Origin: Desnuesiella massiliensis
GTDB lineage: Bacteria > Bacillota > Clostridia > Clostridiales > Clostridiaceae
Assembly (NCBI RefSeq): GCF_001403615.1
Contig: NZ_LN879455.1
Coordinates: forward strand, 124,001 to 188,000
Direction of reading: 5' to 3'
DNA: 64,000 bases
The translations under genes and the position numbers were made by a program. Of this stretch, positions 42,316 to 50,971 are shown one piece after another. Below the pieces are notes generated by a model. It was given only the letters and a program-made list of their open reading frames with translations, did not search any database and had not been told where the DNA came from. The stretch's first letter is position 1. Each line of letters starts with the position of its first letter.

Positions 42316-44166
42316 ATGAATAAAACTATAGAGGTATTAGAAACTATTAACAGAAATAAACAAGTTACACAAAGAGATATAGCAGAAGCAGTGGGTATAT
42401 CTGTAGGTAAGGTAAATTCAATAATAAAAGGGCTGCTCCAATGTGGGCATTTAGAAATAGAAAAGATAAACAGAAACCACAATTACATTATTACTTCAAT
42501 GGGATTAGAGTTCTTAGAGGACAATTTAAAGCGTATTCAGGAAAAAAAGTTAACATTGCATACTGAGGCGAAAAAAAAGGTTACGCAAGCAGTTATTTTA
42601 GCTGCAGGTGAAAGGAAAGAGTTCGGAAAGCCTATAGGTACTCTTAAGCTAGAGGATAAGCTTATAGCGGAGAGAACTGTGGATCTTTTAAGAGAAAATG
42701 GCATAGAAAAGATTGTGGTGGTGACAGGATATGAAGCTGAGTACTATGAAGAACTAGCTCAAAGCAAGAAGTTAGAGTTAGTGAAAAATAATAAGTATAA
42801 GTGGACAGGCACTATGTATTCCTTAGCCTTAGCTCAGAAATTCATAGAGGATGATTTTATACTAGTAGAAAATGATCTAATTTTTGAAGAAAGAGCTATA
42901 ACCGAGGTTTTAAAAAATGAAAATAGAGATTGTATGCTCATAACCAGCGAAAGTGGTTCTGGAGATGAAGCTTTTGTAGAGATTAAAAACGATTTTATCT
43001 TTAAGATGTCTAAGGATAAACATCAATTTAATAGAATTGATGGTGAAATGATTGGTATAGTTAAGGTATCCTATGAGGTTTATAAAAGGATGCTTAAGGA
43101 TTTTGAATATAATGTAAATCCGTATTTAAATTATGAATATTCTCTTATGGATGTAGGCAGGAATTATAATATTGGCTATGTAAAGCTAGATGATTTGGTT
43201 TGGGCTGAAATAGATAATGAAGAGCATTACCATAATGTAGTGAATTATATCTATCCTAGATTAAGAAGAAAAGAGATGGAGTTTAAAGCTCAAAGTTTAA
43301 GAAGCTTTGTATGTAACGCTCTTAATCTTAAAGAGGAGGAAGTAGGAGAAATTACTGCTGCTGGTGGAATGACTAATAAAAATTATAAGGTAGAAATACA
43401 GAACAAACCTTATATTTTAAGAGTTCCTGGCTTAGGGACAGAGGATATGATAAACAGAAAGGAAGAAAAGTTAAATGCTCAGATTGGTTATGAGCTTGGC
43501 ATAGATACTAGAGTTTTATTCTTTGATGATAATACAGGTATTAAGATATCAAGATTTATAGATAATGCAGAAACTTTAAATGGTGTTACCGCTAAAAAAG
43601 AGGAAAATATGAGATTAACTTCAAGTATATTAAAAAAGCTTCATAGTTCTGGCATAGAATTTAAAAATAGCTTTGATGTATTTGAAAAAATCCAGCATTA
43701 TGAAAATCTTTTAAAAGAAGCTAAGGGTAATAATTTTAAAGATTACTATGAGGTAAAAGAAAGAGTAATGGCTCTTAAAGATCTATTGGATAATTTAGAT
43801 GTGGAGATACTTTCTTGTCATAATGATGCAGTGCCAGAGAATTTTATAAAGAGCGGTGAAGATAGGATATATTTAATAGATTGGGAGTATAGCGGAATGA
43901 ATGACCCAATGTGGGATTTAGCAGCTCATTCTATAGAATGTAATTTTTCAGAGGATGACGAGGAATTATTTTTGAATCTTTATTTTGGTAAAAATCCAGA
44001 AGAAAAGTTTAAGACTAGGATTTTAATCCATAAGATATGCCAAGACTTTTTATGGAGTATTTGGACTAATATTAAAGAAGCTAAAGGAGACAATTTTGGT
44101 ACTTATGGTATTGATAGATATAATAGAGCTAAGAAGAATTTAGATGTTCTTCAAAAAGGAGTGTAG
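42316..44166 (+). CDS. licA: Three-domain protein: winged-helix HTH, nucleotidyltransferase and choline kinase (LicA-type)
   Basis: 616 aa. Residues 1-~75 form a winged HTH of the MarR type (VTQRDIAEAVGISVGKVNSI). Residues ~90-320 are an NTP transferase (QAVILAAGERKEFGKP, KIVVVTGYEAEYYEEL, FILVENDLIFEE). Residues ~335-616 are an APH/choline kinase: AAGGMTNKNYKVEI, SCHNDAVPENFI (~500, catalytic Asp) and LIDWEYSGMNDPMWDLAAH. It phosphorylates choline (or ethanolamine) and has an accompanying nucleotidyltransferase. The HTH suggests that it also binds DNA, and the two palindromes at the divergent promoters are candidate targets. The next gene encodes a second cytidylyltransferase, so the internal one may be redundant or act on another sugar alcohol. 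ATG after GGGAGGTTAGG. Confidence 0.92.
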   Translation: MNKTIEVLETINRNKQVTQRDIAEAVGISVGKVNSIIKGLLQCGHLEIEKINRNHNYIITSMGLEFLEDNLKRIQEKKLTLHTEAKKKVTQAVILAAGERKEFGKPIGTLKLEDKLIAERTVDLLRENGIEKIVVVTGYEAEYYEELAQSKKLELVKNNKYKWTGTMYSLALAQKFIEDDFILVENDLIFEERAITEVLKNENRDCMLITSESGSGDEAFVEIKNDFIFKMSKDKHQFNRIDGEMIGIVKVSYEVYKRMLKDFEYNVNPYLNYEYSLMDVGRNYNIGYVKLDDLVWAEIDNEEHYHNVVNYIYPRLRRKEMEFKAQSLRSFVCNALNLKEEEVGEITAAGGMTNKNYKVEIQNKPYILRVPGLGTEDMINRKEEKLNAQIGYELGIDTRVLFFDDNTGIKISRFIDNAETLNGVTAKKEENMRLTSSILKKLHSSGIEFKNSFDVFEKIQHYENLLKEAKGNNFKDYYEVKERVMALKDLLDNLDVEILSCHNDAVPENFIKSGEDRIYLIDWEYSGMNDPMWDLAAHSIECNFSEDDEELFLNLYFGKNPEEKFKTRILIHKICQDFLWSIWTNIKEAKGDNFGTYGIDRYNRAKKNLDVLQKGV

Positions 44167-44170
44167 TAAT

Positions 44171-44860
44171 ATGAGAGCAATTTTGTTAGCAGCTGGTATG
44201 GGAACTAGACTTAGACCTTTGACTTTAGAAACACCAAAATCCTTAATAGTGGTAAATGGTAAGCCTTTACTAGAAAGACAGGTAGAATATTTAAGAGCTA
44301 TAGGAGTAGAGGAAATAATAGTTTTAACAGGATATCTTCCACAGAAGTTTGAATATCTTAAGGAGAAGTACGGAGTAAAACTAGTACATAATGATAAGTA
44401 CGATGTATATAATAATATTTACACTATGTACCTTGTAAGAGAGTATTTAAAGGATTCCTATGTAATAGACGCAGATGCTTATCTTCATAGAAATTTTTTA
44501 GAGAAAAGTTTGAAAACCTCTACCTATTTTTCAGGAGTAAAATCAGGATTTATAGGTGAATGGAAGCTTAAATTTGACGGAAATTCAAGGATTCATGATA
44601 TAGAAGTAGGAGATGGAGAAGATTATATAATGTCCGGTGTATCCTATTGGTCTGAGGAAGATGGAAGTTTCATAAAAGAAAAGCTAGAAGAGGTAATAGA
44701 TAGCGGAAATTTTGGGGATTTATATTGGGATAATATAGTCAAGGACAATTTAGCTAATTTAAATGTATATATTAAAAAGATCAAAAGCGATGACTGGTTT
44801 GAGGTAGATTCTTTAGAAGACCTTCAAGGTGTTGAAGATTATATAAAACTTAATAAGTAA
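44171..44860 (+). CDS. licC: CTP:phosphocholine cytidylyltransferase (LicC-like)
   Basis: 229 aa from ATG 44171, chosen because AAAAGGAG ends 8 bases upstream; an earlier frame start at 44144 lies inside the kinase gene. N-terminal LAAGMGTRLRPLTLETPKSL is the nucleotidyltransferase signature, GKPLLERQVEYL is family-typical, and VIDADAYLHRNFL carries the metal-binding Asp. It makes CDP-choline from phosphocholine and CTP in the cytoplasm. With the licA-type and licB-type genes this forms a choline-to-CDP-choline module. The LicD transferase that would place phosphocholine on a polymer is not in this window. The gene ends 6 bp before a strong terminator. Confidence 0.92.
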   Translation: MRAILLAAGMGTRLRPLTLETPKSLIVVNGKPLLERQVEYLRAIGVEEIIVLTGYLPQKFEYLKEKYGVKLVHNDKYDVYNNIYTMYLVREYLKDSYVIDADAYLHRNFLEKSLKTSTYFSGVKSGFIGEWKLKFDGNSRIHDIEVGDGEDYIMSGVSYWSEEDGSFIKEKLEEVIDSGNFGDLYWDNIVKDNLANLNVYIKKIKSDDWFEVDSLEDLQGVEDYIKLNK

Positions 44861-44866
44861 TATAAG

Positions 44867-44892
44867 AAAAAAGCGACGTTGGTCGCTTTTTT
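44867..44892 (+). terminator. Terminator after licC
   Basis: AAAAAAGCGAC / GTCGCTTTTTT stem; its sequence recurs at 60654-60679. Confidence 0.92.
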
Positions 44893-44893
44893 C

Positions 44894-45100
44894 AGTTAAG
44901 AGTTAATAATAAAGAGTGAAGAGTTTAGGAGGATTTTTCTCCGCTTCTCTACGAAAAATCTTTGATTATAGTTTTAATGGATTAGCCCCAAAAGCCGTGG
45001 CTAAGTATTAGCCACGCTATATAAATTCCAAATTTTTTCGCAGCGTCAGCGGAGAAAAAATTGCCTTTACTCTTAACTTTTCACTCTTAATTCTTAACTA
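44894..45100. repeat. Palindromic element, copy C, with a different heptad in its arms
   Basis: Left arm 44894-44930 and right arm 45065-45100 are inverted copies built from AGAGTTA / AGAGTGA-type heptads, not CACAATG. The subterminal hairpins (TTTTTCTCCGCT...ACGAAAAA and TTTTTCGCAGC...GCGGAGAAAAA) and the central CGTGGCTA / TAGCCACG stem (44996-45016) match the other copies. Same body, other arms. Confidence 0.8.
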
Positions 45101-45133
45101 TAAATAAAAATTATTTCATAATTTTTATTTATA
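45099..45133. repeat. Recurrent AT-rich hairpin
   Basis: Perfect 16-bp stem TATAAATAAAAATTAT and complement with a 3-base loop. Related stems occur at 56355-56380 and 60685-60713. The spacer from here to 45253 shows nothing else certain. Confidence 0.6.
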
Positions 45134-45253
45134 AACTCTAAAGGTTTATAATTTATATGAAAATTAATATACTATATATAATAAGTATTTTAATCTAAAA
45201 TAGAAGTCACTTTTTTCAAATACAATATTCTAAGAATAAATGAGAGGTATAGT

Positions 45254-46222
45254 ATGAACAAGAAAAATAATAAGGCTATAAGGTATATTACTACTGTTTT
45301 AATCATTATAGTACTGTTTTGTCTAGGCATATTTATATATTCCTACTCACAATTAAATAAAATAAAAAGCACAAAGCTACCGGAGGAAGAGGCAGCGCCT
45401 AAAGAAACACCTGTACAGGTAAAGGATGATAGCGGAAAAGAACAAAATGCCCATAAGGTTACTAATATATTATTTTTGGGGGTAGATAAGCTGGAAAATG
45501 CCTCTGATAGTATAATGATATTATCCTTAGACGATACTAGCAAAACTGTAAAAATGACCTCTATAATGAGAGACAGCTATGTGTTTTTTGGAAAAGACAA
45601 GATTAATAAAATAAACTATGCTTATCATTACGGAGGACCAGCGCTATCTGTCAAAACTGTAAATGATAGCTTTAATATGGATATAAAAGATTACATCAAA
45701 GTGGACTTTGCAGCCCTTCATAAGATAATTGATAGTTTAGGCGGGGTAGATATTGATATTAAAAAAGAGGAAGTAGATATAATAAATTTTTATATAAGAG
45801 ATATTGCAGCTATAGAAAAAATAACACCTCAGCCAGTAACTAAGCCTGGACTACAAAGATTATCAGGATTGCAGGCCGTGGCTTATACAAGGATAAGATA
45901 TGTAGGAAATCAGGATTATGAGAGGACAGAACGCCAAAGAAGAGTTTTAAAATTATTATTTGAAAAGGTAAAGGATGTCTCTTTGCTTTCTCTTCCATCC
46001 ATAGCCTCAAATATAACACCCTATCTTGAAACTAGCTTGGATAAAGGAGAAATGCTATCTCTTGGAAGTAAATTGATTTCCTATGGAAAAAAAGCTATCG
46101 CTGAATCAAGGGTGCCTTATGATGGCTATAAGTCAGATGCAATGATTAACGATATTTACTATATGAAATGGGATAGGGATAAAAATATAGAGTTACTTCA
46201 TAAATTTATATACTTAGACTAG
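45254..46222 (+). CDS. LytR-CpsA-Psr (LCP) family cell-wall polymer ligase, copy 2
   Basis: 322 aa, ATG after GAGAGGTA. N-terminal anchor (~10-28), a Lys/Glu-rich linker, then the LCP domain: VTNILFLGVDKLENASDSI, IMRDSYVFFGKDKINKINYAYHYGGP (split as IMRDSYVFFG and KINKINYAYHYGGP), and YTRIRYVGNQDYERTERQRR. Catalytic Arg and Asp residues are present. It joins lipid-linked anionic polymers to peptidoglycan outside the membrane. Position after the lic genes suggests a polymer that can be decorated with phosphocholine, such as a teichoic-type acid; that is inference. Closely similar to the LCP at 28846. Confidence 0.93.
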   Translation: MNKKNNKAIRYITTVLIIIVLFCLGIFIYSYSQLNKIKSTKLPEEEAAPKETPVQVKDDSGKEQNAHKVTNILFLGVDKLENASDSIMILSLDDTSKTVKMTSIMRDSYVFFGKDKINKINYAYHYGGPALSVKTVNDSFNMDIKDYIKVDFAALHKIIDSLGGVDIDIKKEEVDIINFYIRDIAAIEKITPQPVTKPGLQRLSGLQAVAYTRIRYVGNQDYERTERQRRVLKLLFEKVKDVSLLSLPSIASNITPYLETSLDKGEMLSLGSKLISYGKKAIAESRVPYDGYKSDAMINDIYYMKWDRDKNIELLHKFIYLD

Positions 46223-46228
46223 TTTAAG

Positions 46229-46444
46229 TAATGCACAATTCACAATGCACAGTGCACAATGAAGGAGAATTTTTCTTCACTGCTTTACGAAAAATTATAA
46301 AGTATAAAGCTACTGCTAACAAGTTAGCAGTAGGCTTTGCTCAAAGTGTGGACAAAGTCCACACTTTATTATTTTAATGAAAGATTTTTCGTAGAGTAAG
46401 GGCGAAAAATCTACCACAATTGTGAATTGTGCATTGTGAAGTGA
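46229..46444. repeat. Palindromic heptad-arm element, copy D
   Basis: Left arm 46229-46267 (TGCACAATTCACAATGCAC and more) and right arm 46414-46444 in inverse. Internally it has subterminal TTTTTCTTC...CGAAAAA hairpins and two GC-rich hairpins in the centre: CTACTGCTAAC / GTTAGCAGTAG (46310-46333) and AAGTGTGGAC / GTCCACACTT (46345-46367). It begins about 6 bp after the LCP stop and may terminate transcription both ways. Confidence 0.82.
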
Positions 46445-46456
46445 TGACATTTGTCA
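46445..46456. promoter_or_regulatory. Palindrome TGACATTTGTCA upstream of the ABC exporter genes
   Basis: TGACA-N2-TGTCA lies ~96 bp before the ATPase gene, just outside repeat D. A response-regulator site is plausible given the NarL-type regulator encoded by the cluster. No strong sigma-A promoter is visible next to it. Confidence 0.4.
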
Positions 46457-46552
46457 CATGAAAATGTTATAAAAGGAACTATAAAAAAGCAGTTAAACTT
46501 TATATTATATAATTAAATAAATTTTAAAAAGGAATTTATGGAGGGTAGAGCA

Positions 46553-47485
46553 ATGATTATAGAAATAAAAAATTTAGTTAAAAGATACGGAGACTTTTTA
46601 GCTGTAGATAATATGAATCTAAAGGTAAGAGAGGGAGAAATATTTGGACTTCTTGGTCCTAATGGGGCAGGTAAAACTACTACTATAAATACTATAGCAG
46701 GATTAACTAAAGTTGATAGCGGTGACATAAAAATATTTGAAAAAGACATGAAGCATCACGAGTTAGAAATTAAAAGAAATATGGGCATAGTACCTCAGGA
46801 TATAGCAGTTTTTGGAGAACTTACTGCTTATGAGAATGTGATGTTTTTTGGTAAATTATATGGATTAAGAGATGGGAATCTTAAGGACAAGGTTCAGGAG
46901 GCTTTAAACTTTACTGGGCTTTGGGATAGGAGAAAGGATTTTCCTAAAAATTATTCTGGTGGAATGAAAAGAAGGTTAAATATAGCTTGTGCTATAGTGC
47001 ACCAGCCCAAAATAATCATTATGGATGAACCTACTGTAGGTATAGATCCTCAATCAAGAAATCATATATTACAATCTGTGAAGGAATTGAATAAATTAGG
47101 CTCAACTATAATATACACCTCTCATTATATGGAGGAGATAGAAGAGCTTTGTACAAATATAACCATAATGGATCATGGTAAGATTATTGCCAGTGGTACT
47201 AAGGAGGAGCTTAAAGCTTTAATATCTTCCGAGGATAAAATGAGTTTAGAGGTATCTTCTGTTAATTATACATTAATAGACAATATAAAGAACCTTCAAG
47301 GAGTTAGAGAGTGTAGTAATGAAGGCAATGTTATAACGGTGATTTCAAATAAGAATAGTAAAAATTTGAGTAAGGTAATTGATATTATAAATGAGGCAGA
47401 TTCAGAAATAATGTCTATAAATATAGAAAAACCAACTCTAGAAGGAGTATTTTTAACACTGACAGGAAGAACCTTAAGAGATTAA
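46553..47485 (+). CDS. ABC transporter ATP-binding protein of a two-permease exporter
   Basis: 310 aa from ATG 46553 with GGAGGG 7 bases upstream; ATG 46538 contains the RBS itself. Walker A LGPNGAGKTTT, Q loop VPQD, signature YSGGMKRRLN and Walker B IIIMDEPTVGID are intact, followed by the usual H-loop TSHYMEE. A C-terminal ~80-residue extension is typical of drug/lantibiotic or Nod-type exporters. It energises export with the two ABC-2 permeases that follow. The five-gene order (ATPase, permease, permease, kinase, regulator) resembles the linearmycin-resistance LnrLMN-LnrJK type of Bacillus, so antibiotic sensing and export is likely. Substrate unknown. Confidence 0.93.
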   Translation: MIIEIKNLVKRYGDFLAVDNMNLKVREGEIFGLLGPNGAGKTTTINTIAGLTKVDSGDIKIFEKDMKHHELEIKRNMGIVPQDIAVFGELTAYENVMFFGKLYGLRDGNLKDKVQEALNFTGLWDRRKDFPKNYSGGMKRRLNIACAIVHQPKIIIMDEPTVGIDPQSRNHILQSVKELNKLGSTIIYTSHYMEEIEELCTNITIMDHGKIIASGTKEELKALISSEDKMSLEVSSVNYTLIDNIKNLQGVRECSNEGNVITVISNKNSKNLSKVIDIINEADSEIMSINIEKPTLEGVFLTLTGRTLRD

Positions 47486-47513
47486 TTATTTGAATTCATA
47501 GGTGGTGAAAACA

Positions 47514-48698
47514 ATGGATAGATTTAAAAATATATTTACTATAGCCCATTACACTATTTTGAGATATGTAAGAGATAGAAAGACTCTATCCTCAATGTTG
47601 CTGCTTCCCATAATGCTAATAATATTGCTTGGAACAGCTTTAGACAAGTATTTTATTACTTCAAAAATAGATCCTATAAAGGTTGCTTTGGTAAATAAAG
47701 ATAAGGGAGAAATCTCAAAGAGCTTTGAAGAATTTTTAAATATAAAGGATATAAAAGAAATCCTAATAGTAGAAAAATATGAAGACTATGACAAGGCTTT
47801 AGAAATGGTAAAGAATAAGGAGCTAGAGGCTCTTATATATATAAAAGAAGATTTTTCAAAGGATATAACCGCAGGAAATAAAACTAATATTCAGATCTAT
47901 GGAAGTAAGTATGCTACCTTTAAGAGTAATGTGGTACAAAATATAGTGGATGCTTATGTAAGTGGAGCTAATACCACAGAAGCTATGTATAAAATAGCAG
48001 GGCCTGAGATTATTAAAAATGTACAATATGAAAATAAGAAAGTCATAAAGGATGAAAGCTTTTCAGTATCGGGTAGGAAACCTAGAGCCATAGATTATTA
48101 TGCAGTAACTATGCTGGTAATGACTTTAATGTATGGAACCATGTATGGGTCTTATAGCTTTGGAGAAGACAATTTTGAGGCTACAGGTATAAGAATTAAA
48201 ACTGCTCCAGTTAGGTACATGGAAATATTTATAGGAAAGGCATTAGGCATAGTATTTACACTATTTTGGCAATTTATGACGCTGATTTTATTTTCAAAGT
48301 ATGTGTACGGGGTTAATTTCGGTAATAATTTGGCAGTGATAATTTTCATATGCTTAACCTTAGCTATGTTAGCTACCTCATTAGGTATGACAGTTTGTAC
48401 TATTGCTAAAAATGAAAAGTTAGCAGGGGCATTACTGAATATTATTGTTCCAGTGCTTACTTTTATAGCTGGGGGTTATGCAAAATTTGATGTAGATCCA
48501 AATAGCCTTTTTTCTAAGATAAGGTATATATCTCCTAACCACTTAGCTCAAACAGCTATTTTCAATAATATATATGGGGGATCAGCAGCAGAAACTCAAA
48601 ACATGATAATTACAATGTGGGTAATGACTATTGCTTTTATAATTATTGCTTCCCTATTTGGAAGGAGGTTGCTTGGAAATGATAGTTTTTCAGAATAA
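47514..48698 (+). CDS. ABC-2 type permease, first
   Basis: 394 aa from ATG 47514 with AGGTGGTG 6 bases upstream; GTG 47502 is less likely. One N-terminal helix (~20-42), a ~160-residue extracytoplasmic loop, then five helices in the C-terminal half, the ABC2_membrane_3 layout. It has AVTMLVMTLMYGTMYGSYSFGED and IISPNHLAQTAIFNNIYGG-like ends (ISPNHLAQTAIFNN). Pairs with the ATPase and with the second permease, which overlaps by 20 bp. Expected to export an amphiphilic compound. Confidence 0.92.
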   Translation: MDRFKNIFTIAHYTILRYVRDRKTLSSMLLLPIMLIILLGTALDKYFITSKIDPIKVALVNKDKGEISKSFEEFLNIKDIKEILIVEKYEDYDKALEMVKNKELEALIYIKEDFSKDITAGNKTNIQIYGSKYATFKSNVVQNIVDAYVSGANTTEAMYKIAGPEIIKNVQYENKKVIKDESFSVSGRKPRAIDYYAVTMLVMTLMYGTMYGSYSFGEDNFEATGIRIKTAPVRYMEIFIGKALGIVFTLFWQFMTLILFSKYVYGVNFGNNLAVIIFICLTLAMLATSLGMTVCTIAKNEKLAGALLNIIVPVLTFIAGGYAKFDVDPNSLFSKIRYISPNHLAQTAIFNNIYGGSAAETQNMIITMWVMTIAFIIIASLFGRRLLGNDSFSE

Positions 48699-49788
48699 TA
48701 TAAAAAGAATGTTAAAAAACAAGCTAAATTTATTTTTTATGTTTGTTTTCCCAGTGTTGTTTATGGCTTTAATAATGTCAGCTAATTCAGGCACCGGTGG
48801 AAATGTTATAGTAGGGGTAGTGGATAAGGATAACACTAAGCTTACAGAAATCCTTAAAGAAAATTTAAAAAGCAATGGTAAAATAAAAGCTCTAGAAGAA
48901 AAGGATATAAAGGGAGAGCTTATTAATAATAGAATAGATTATGCTATAGTTATAGATAAGGATTTTACAAAGGGTATCATAGAGGGTAAAGATGTAGATA
49001 TAAGAGGTTTTAGCATAAATGAGACTAATGCTGCTCTGCCAGCAAAATTTTATATAGAATCCTATATAAGTTCAGTAAAGAATATAGCCAAGGCCGCGGA
49101 AGGCGCTGAAGATAAATTTTATAAGGGTATAGAGGCATATAAAGAAGGTAGTTTTAATATTGAATGTAAAAATGTAGAAAGGGAAGAAGGAAATAAGACG
49201 AATTCCTTACAAGCTTTAGGATTTTTGGTTATGGGTGTATTTTCTTTAGCTACTGTCTCTTCAAATTTAATGATAAAGGACAAGGAAAAGAATATATACT
49301 CAAGATTATTCACTACACCTCTTACCATAAAGCAGTATATGCTTCAAAATATATTAAGCTATTTATTTATATCCATATTTCAGATAATAGTATTGCTTAT
49401 ATTGCTTATAAAAGTATTCAAAGCAGACATTGGGCCAGCTCCTATGAATATGTTTTTTATACTAGTTGTATTTTCTCTGGTATGCGTGGCCTTAAATATG
49501 TTTATAGGAAGTTTATCTAAGGATTCAAGACAGGCCTCTGCCATAGGTACTTTAATATTTACTCCCTTCTGCATGCTAGGAGGCTGCTTCTGGCCTAGAG
49601 AGATCATGCCGGATATATTGCAAAAGGCCTCAAACTTTGTTCCTACCACTTGGGTGCTAAAAGGGGCTGAAAAAATCATGTATGGAAAGAGCTTGCTGCA
49701 GCTAAATATTGAAATAGGAATATTATTATTATTTGCAATGGTATTCTTCTTGCTAAGTTCTTGGAAAAAAGAAGATGTGATGAAATAG
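48679..49788 (+). CDS. ABC-2 type permease, second
   Basis: 369 aa from ATG 48679, chosen for GGAAGGAGG (48660-48668). Earlier in-frame TTG 48646 lies deep within the previous gene. Same layout as its neighbour: an N-terminal helix, an extracytoplasmic loop, and then five helices with LGFLVMGVFSLATVSS and FTPFCMLGGCFWPREIMP. Forms a heterodimer with the first permease. The stop lies within the following terminator stem. Confidence 0.92.
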   Translation: MIVFQNNIKRMLKNKLNLFFMFVFPVLFMALIMSANSGTGGNVIVGVVDKDNTKLTEILKENLKSNGKIKALEEKDIKGELINNRIDYAIVIDKDFTKGIIEGKDVDIRGFSINETNAALPAKFYIESYISSVKNIAKAAEGAEDKFYKGIEAYKEGSFNIECKNVEREEGNKTNSLQALGFLVMGVFSLATVSSNLMIKDKEKNIYSRLFTTPLTIKQYMLQNILSYLFISIFQIIVLLILLIKVFKADIGPAPMNMFFILVVFSLVCVALNMFIGSLSKDSRQASAIGTLIFTPFCMLGGCFWPREIMPDILQKASNFVPTTWVLKGAEKIMYGKSLLQLNIEIGILLLFAMVFFLLSSWKKEDVMK

Positions 49789-49810
49789 AGGGCGAAAGCT
49801 CTCTATTTTT
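49783..49810 (+). terminator. Terminator between the exporter genes and the two-component genes
   Basis: Stem AAATAGAGGGC / GCTCTCTATTT with a GAAA loop and a T-rich tail. It overlaps the stop codon and separates the ABC genes from the kinase gene, which has its own TATAAT near 49830. Partial readthrough would keep the modules linked. Confidence 0.75.
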
Positions 49811-49864
49811 AGTACTCAGAAATAGTGTATAATTAATATAAGAAATTCATATAAGGGTGATTTC

Positions 49865-50971
49865 ATGAGATATATTTTAAAACTACTATTTTTATCCTTT
49901 ACTATATTGCAGTTGATAGTCAGCGAAAGTATAAAGCCTTTTGAACTTTTAACTTTACTGATTTACCTATGTTTTAATATATTTAGGGAAAAGTACCATA
50001 ATTATTTTTATATATTGATAGTTGAGCTAATAGCCGTTATTTGCTTATGTTATATGAATATAAACTTTGTAATGTTATTTGGGGTTATAGCTTTTGATAT
50101 GATTCAGCTTCAAAGATACTATTTTTTGCTACCGATTTATGCAGTCCAATTCTATTTTTTACAAGGACAAAGTTTAGTACAGAATTTGTTTTTAATAAGT
50201 ATAAGTAGTTTTACTTCTTTTGTTTTGTATAAATTAGATAATACTGAAAAATCCTATAGGCAGATTTATGATAAGGAAAGAAGATACATATATGAACTTG
50301 AAGATGCAAGACAAAAGCTTATTAATTCATCAAGGGATTTAGTTTATCTTACTGAGGTGAAGGAAAGAAATAGAATAGCAAGAGAAATACATGATAACAT
50401 TGGACATAGTATTGCAGGCATTCTTATGCAGCTTCAAGCAGCATATAAAATAAGAGAGGTGCAGAAGGAAAAATCAGAAAGACTTATAGGAAAATCCATA
50501 GATGGATTATCTGAGGCACTAACCATAATCAGGAATACAGTGCATAATATAAAGCCTAAAGAGAATTTAGGCATAGACTACATAGAAAATATAATTAAGG
50601 AATATAACTTTTGCCATGTAGAGTTTAAAACCAGTGGAGATTTTAATGCTTTATCCCCAGCGCATTTAGAGATACTTATTTATAATATAAAAGAGGCTCT
50701 AACTAATGCGTCTAAATATTCCTACGCTACCAAAATAGAAATAAGAATAGAAATAAATGAAAAGTTTATAAGACTTTATATGAAGGACAATGGTAGAGGC
50801 TGTGAAAACATAAGAGAAGGGTTAGGTATAAGCGGCATGAGGGAGAGAGTAAAAAATATAGGTGGAAGCTTTTCCGTAAGCAGTGATCATGGTTTTATTA
50901 TTGTTTCTCTAATTCCTATAGTATTGTATAATGAAGGGGGAAGTATCTTTGAAAATATTGATAGTAGATGA
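49865..50971 (+). CDS. NarL-family sensor histidine kinase
   Basis: 368 aa. The N-terminal ~125 residues hold four or five short helices with almost no external loop, as in intramembrane-sensing kinases. HisKA_3 follows, with the phosphorylated H176 in IAREIHDNIGHS. The ATPase domain has the N box EALTNASKYS and DNGRGCENI. It probably responds to a membrane-active compound handled by the adjacent exporter and passes phosphate to the regulator. It overlaps the regulator gene by 23 bp. ATG 49865 after AAGGGTGAT. Confidence 0.93.
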   Translation: MRYILKLLFLSFTILQLIVSESIKPFELLTLLIYLCFNIFREKYHNYFYILIVELIAVICLCYMNINFVMLFGVIAFDMIQLQRYYFLLPIYAVQFYFLQGQSLVQNLFLISISSFTSFVLYKLDNTEKSYRQIYDKERRYIYELEDARQKLINSSRDLVYLTEVKERNRIAREIHDNIGHSIAGILMQLQAAYKIREVQKEKSERLIGKSIDGLSEALTIIRNTVHNIKPKENLGIDYIENIIKEYNFCHVEFKTSGDFNALSPAHLEILIYNIKEALTNASKYSYATKIEIRIEINEKFIRLYMKDNGRGCENIREGLGISGMRERVKNIGGSFSVSSDHGFIIVSLIPIVLYNEGGSIFENIDSR

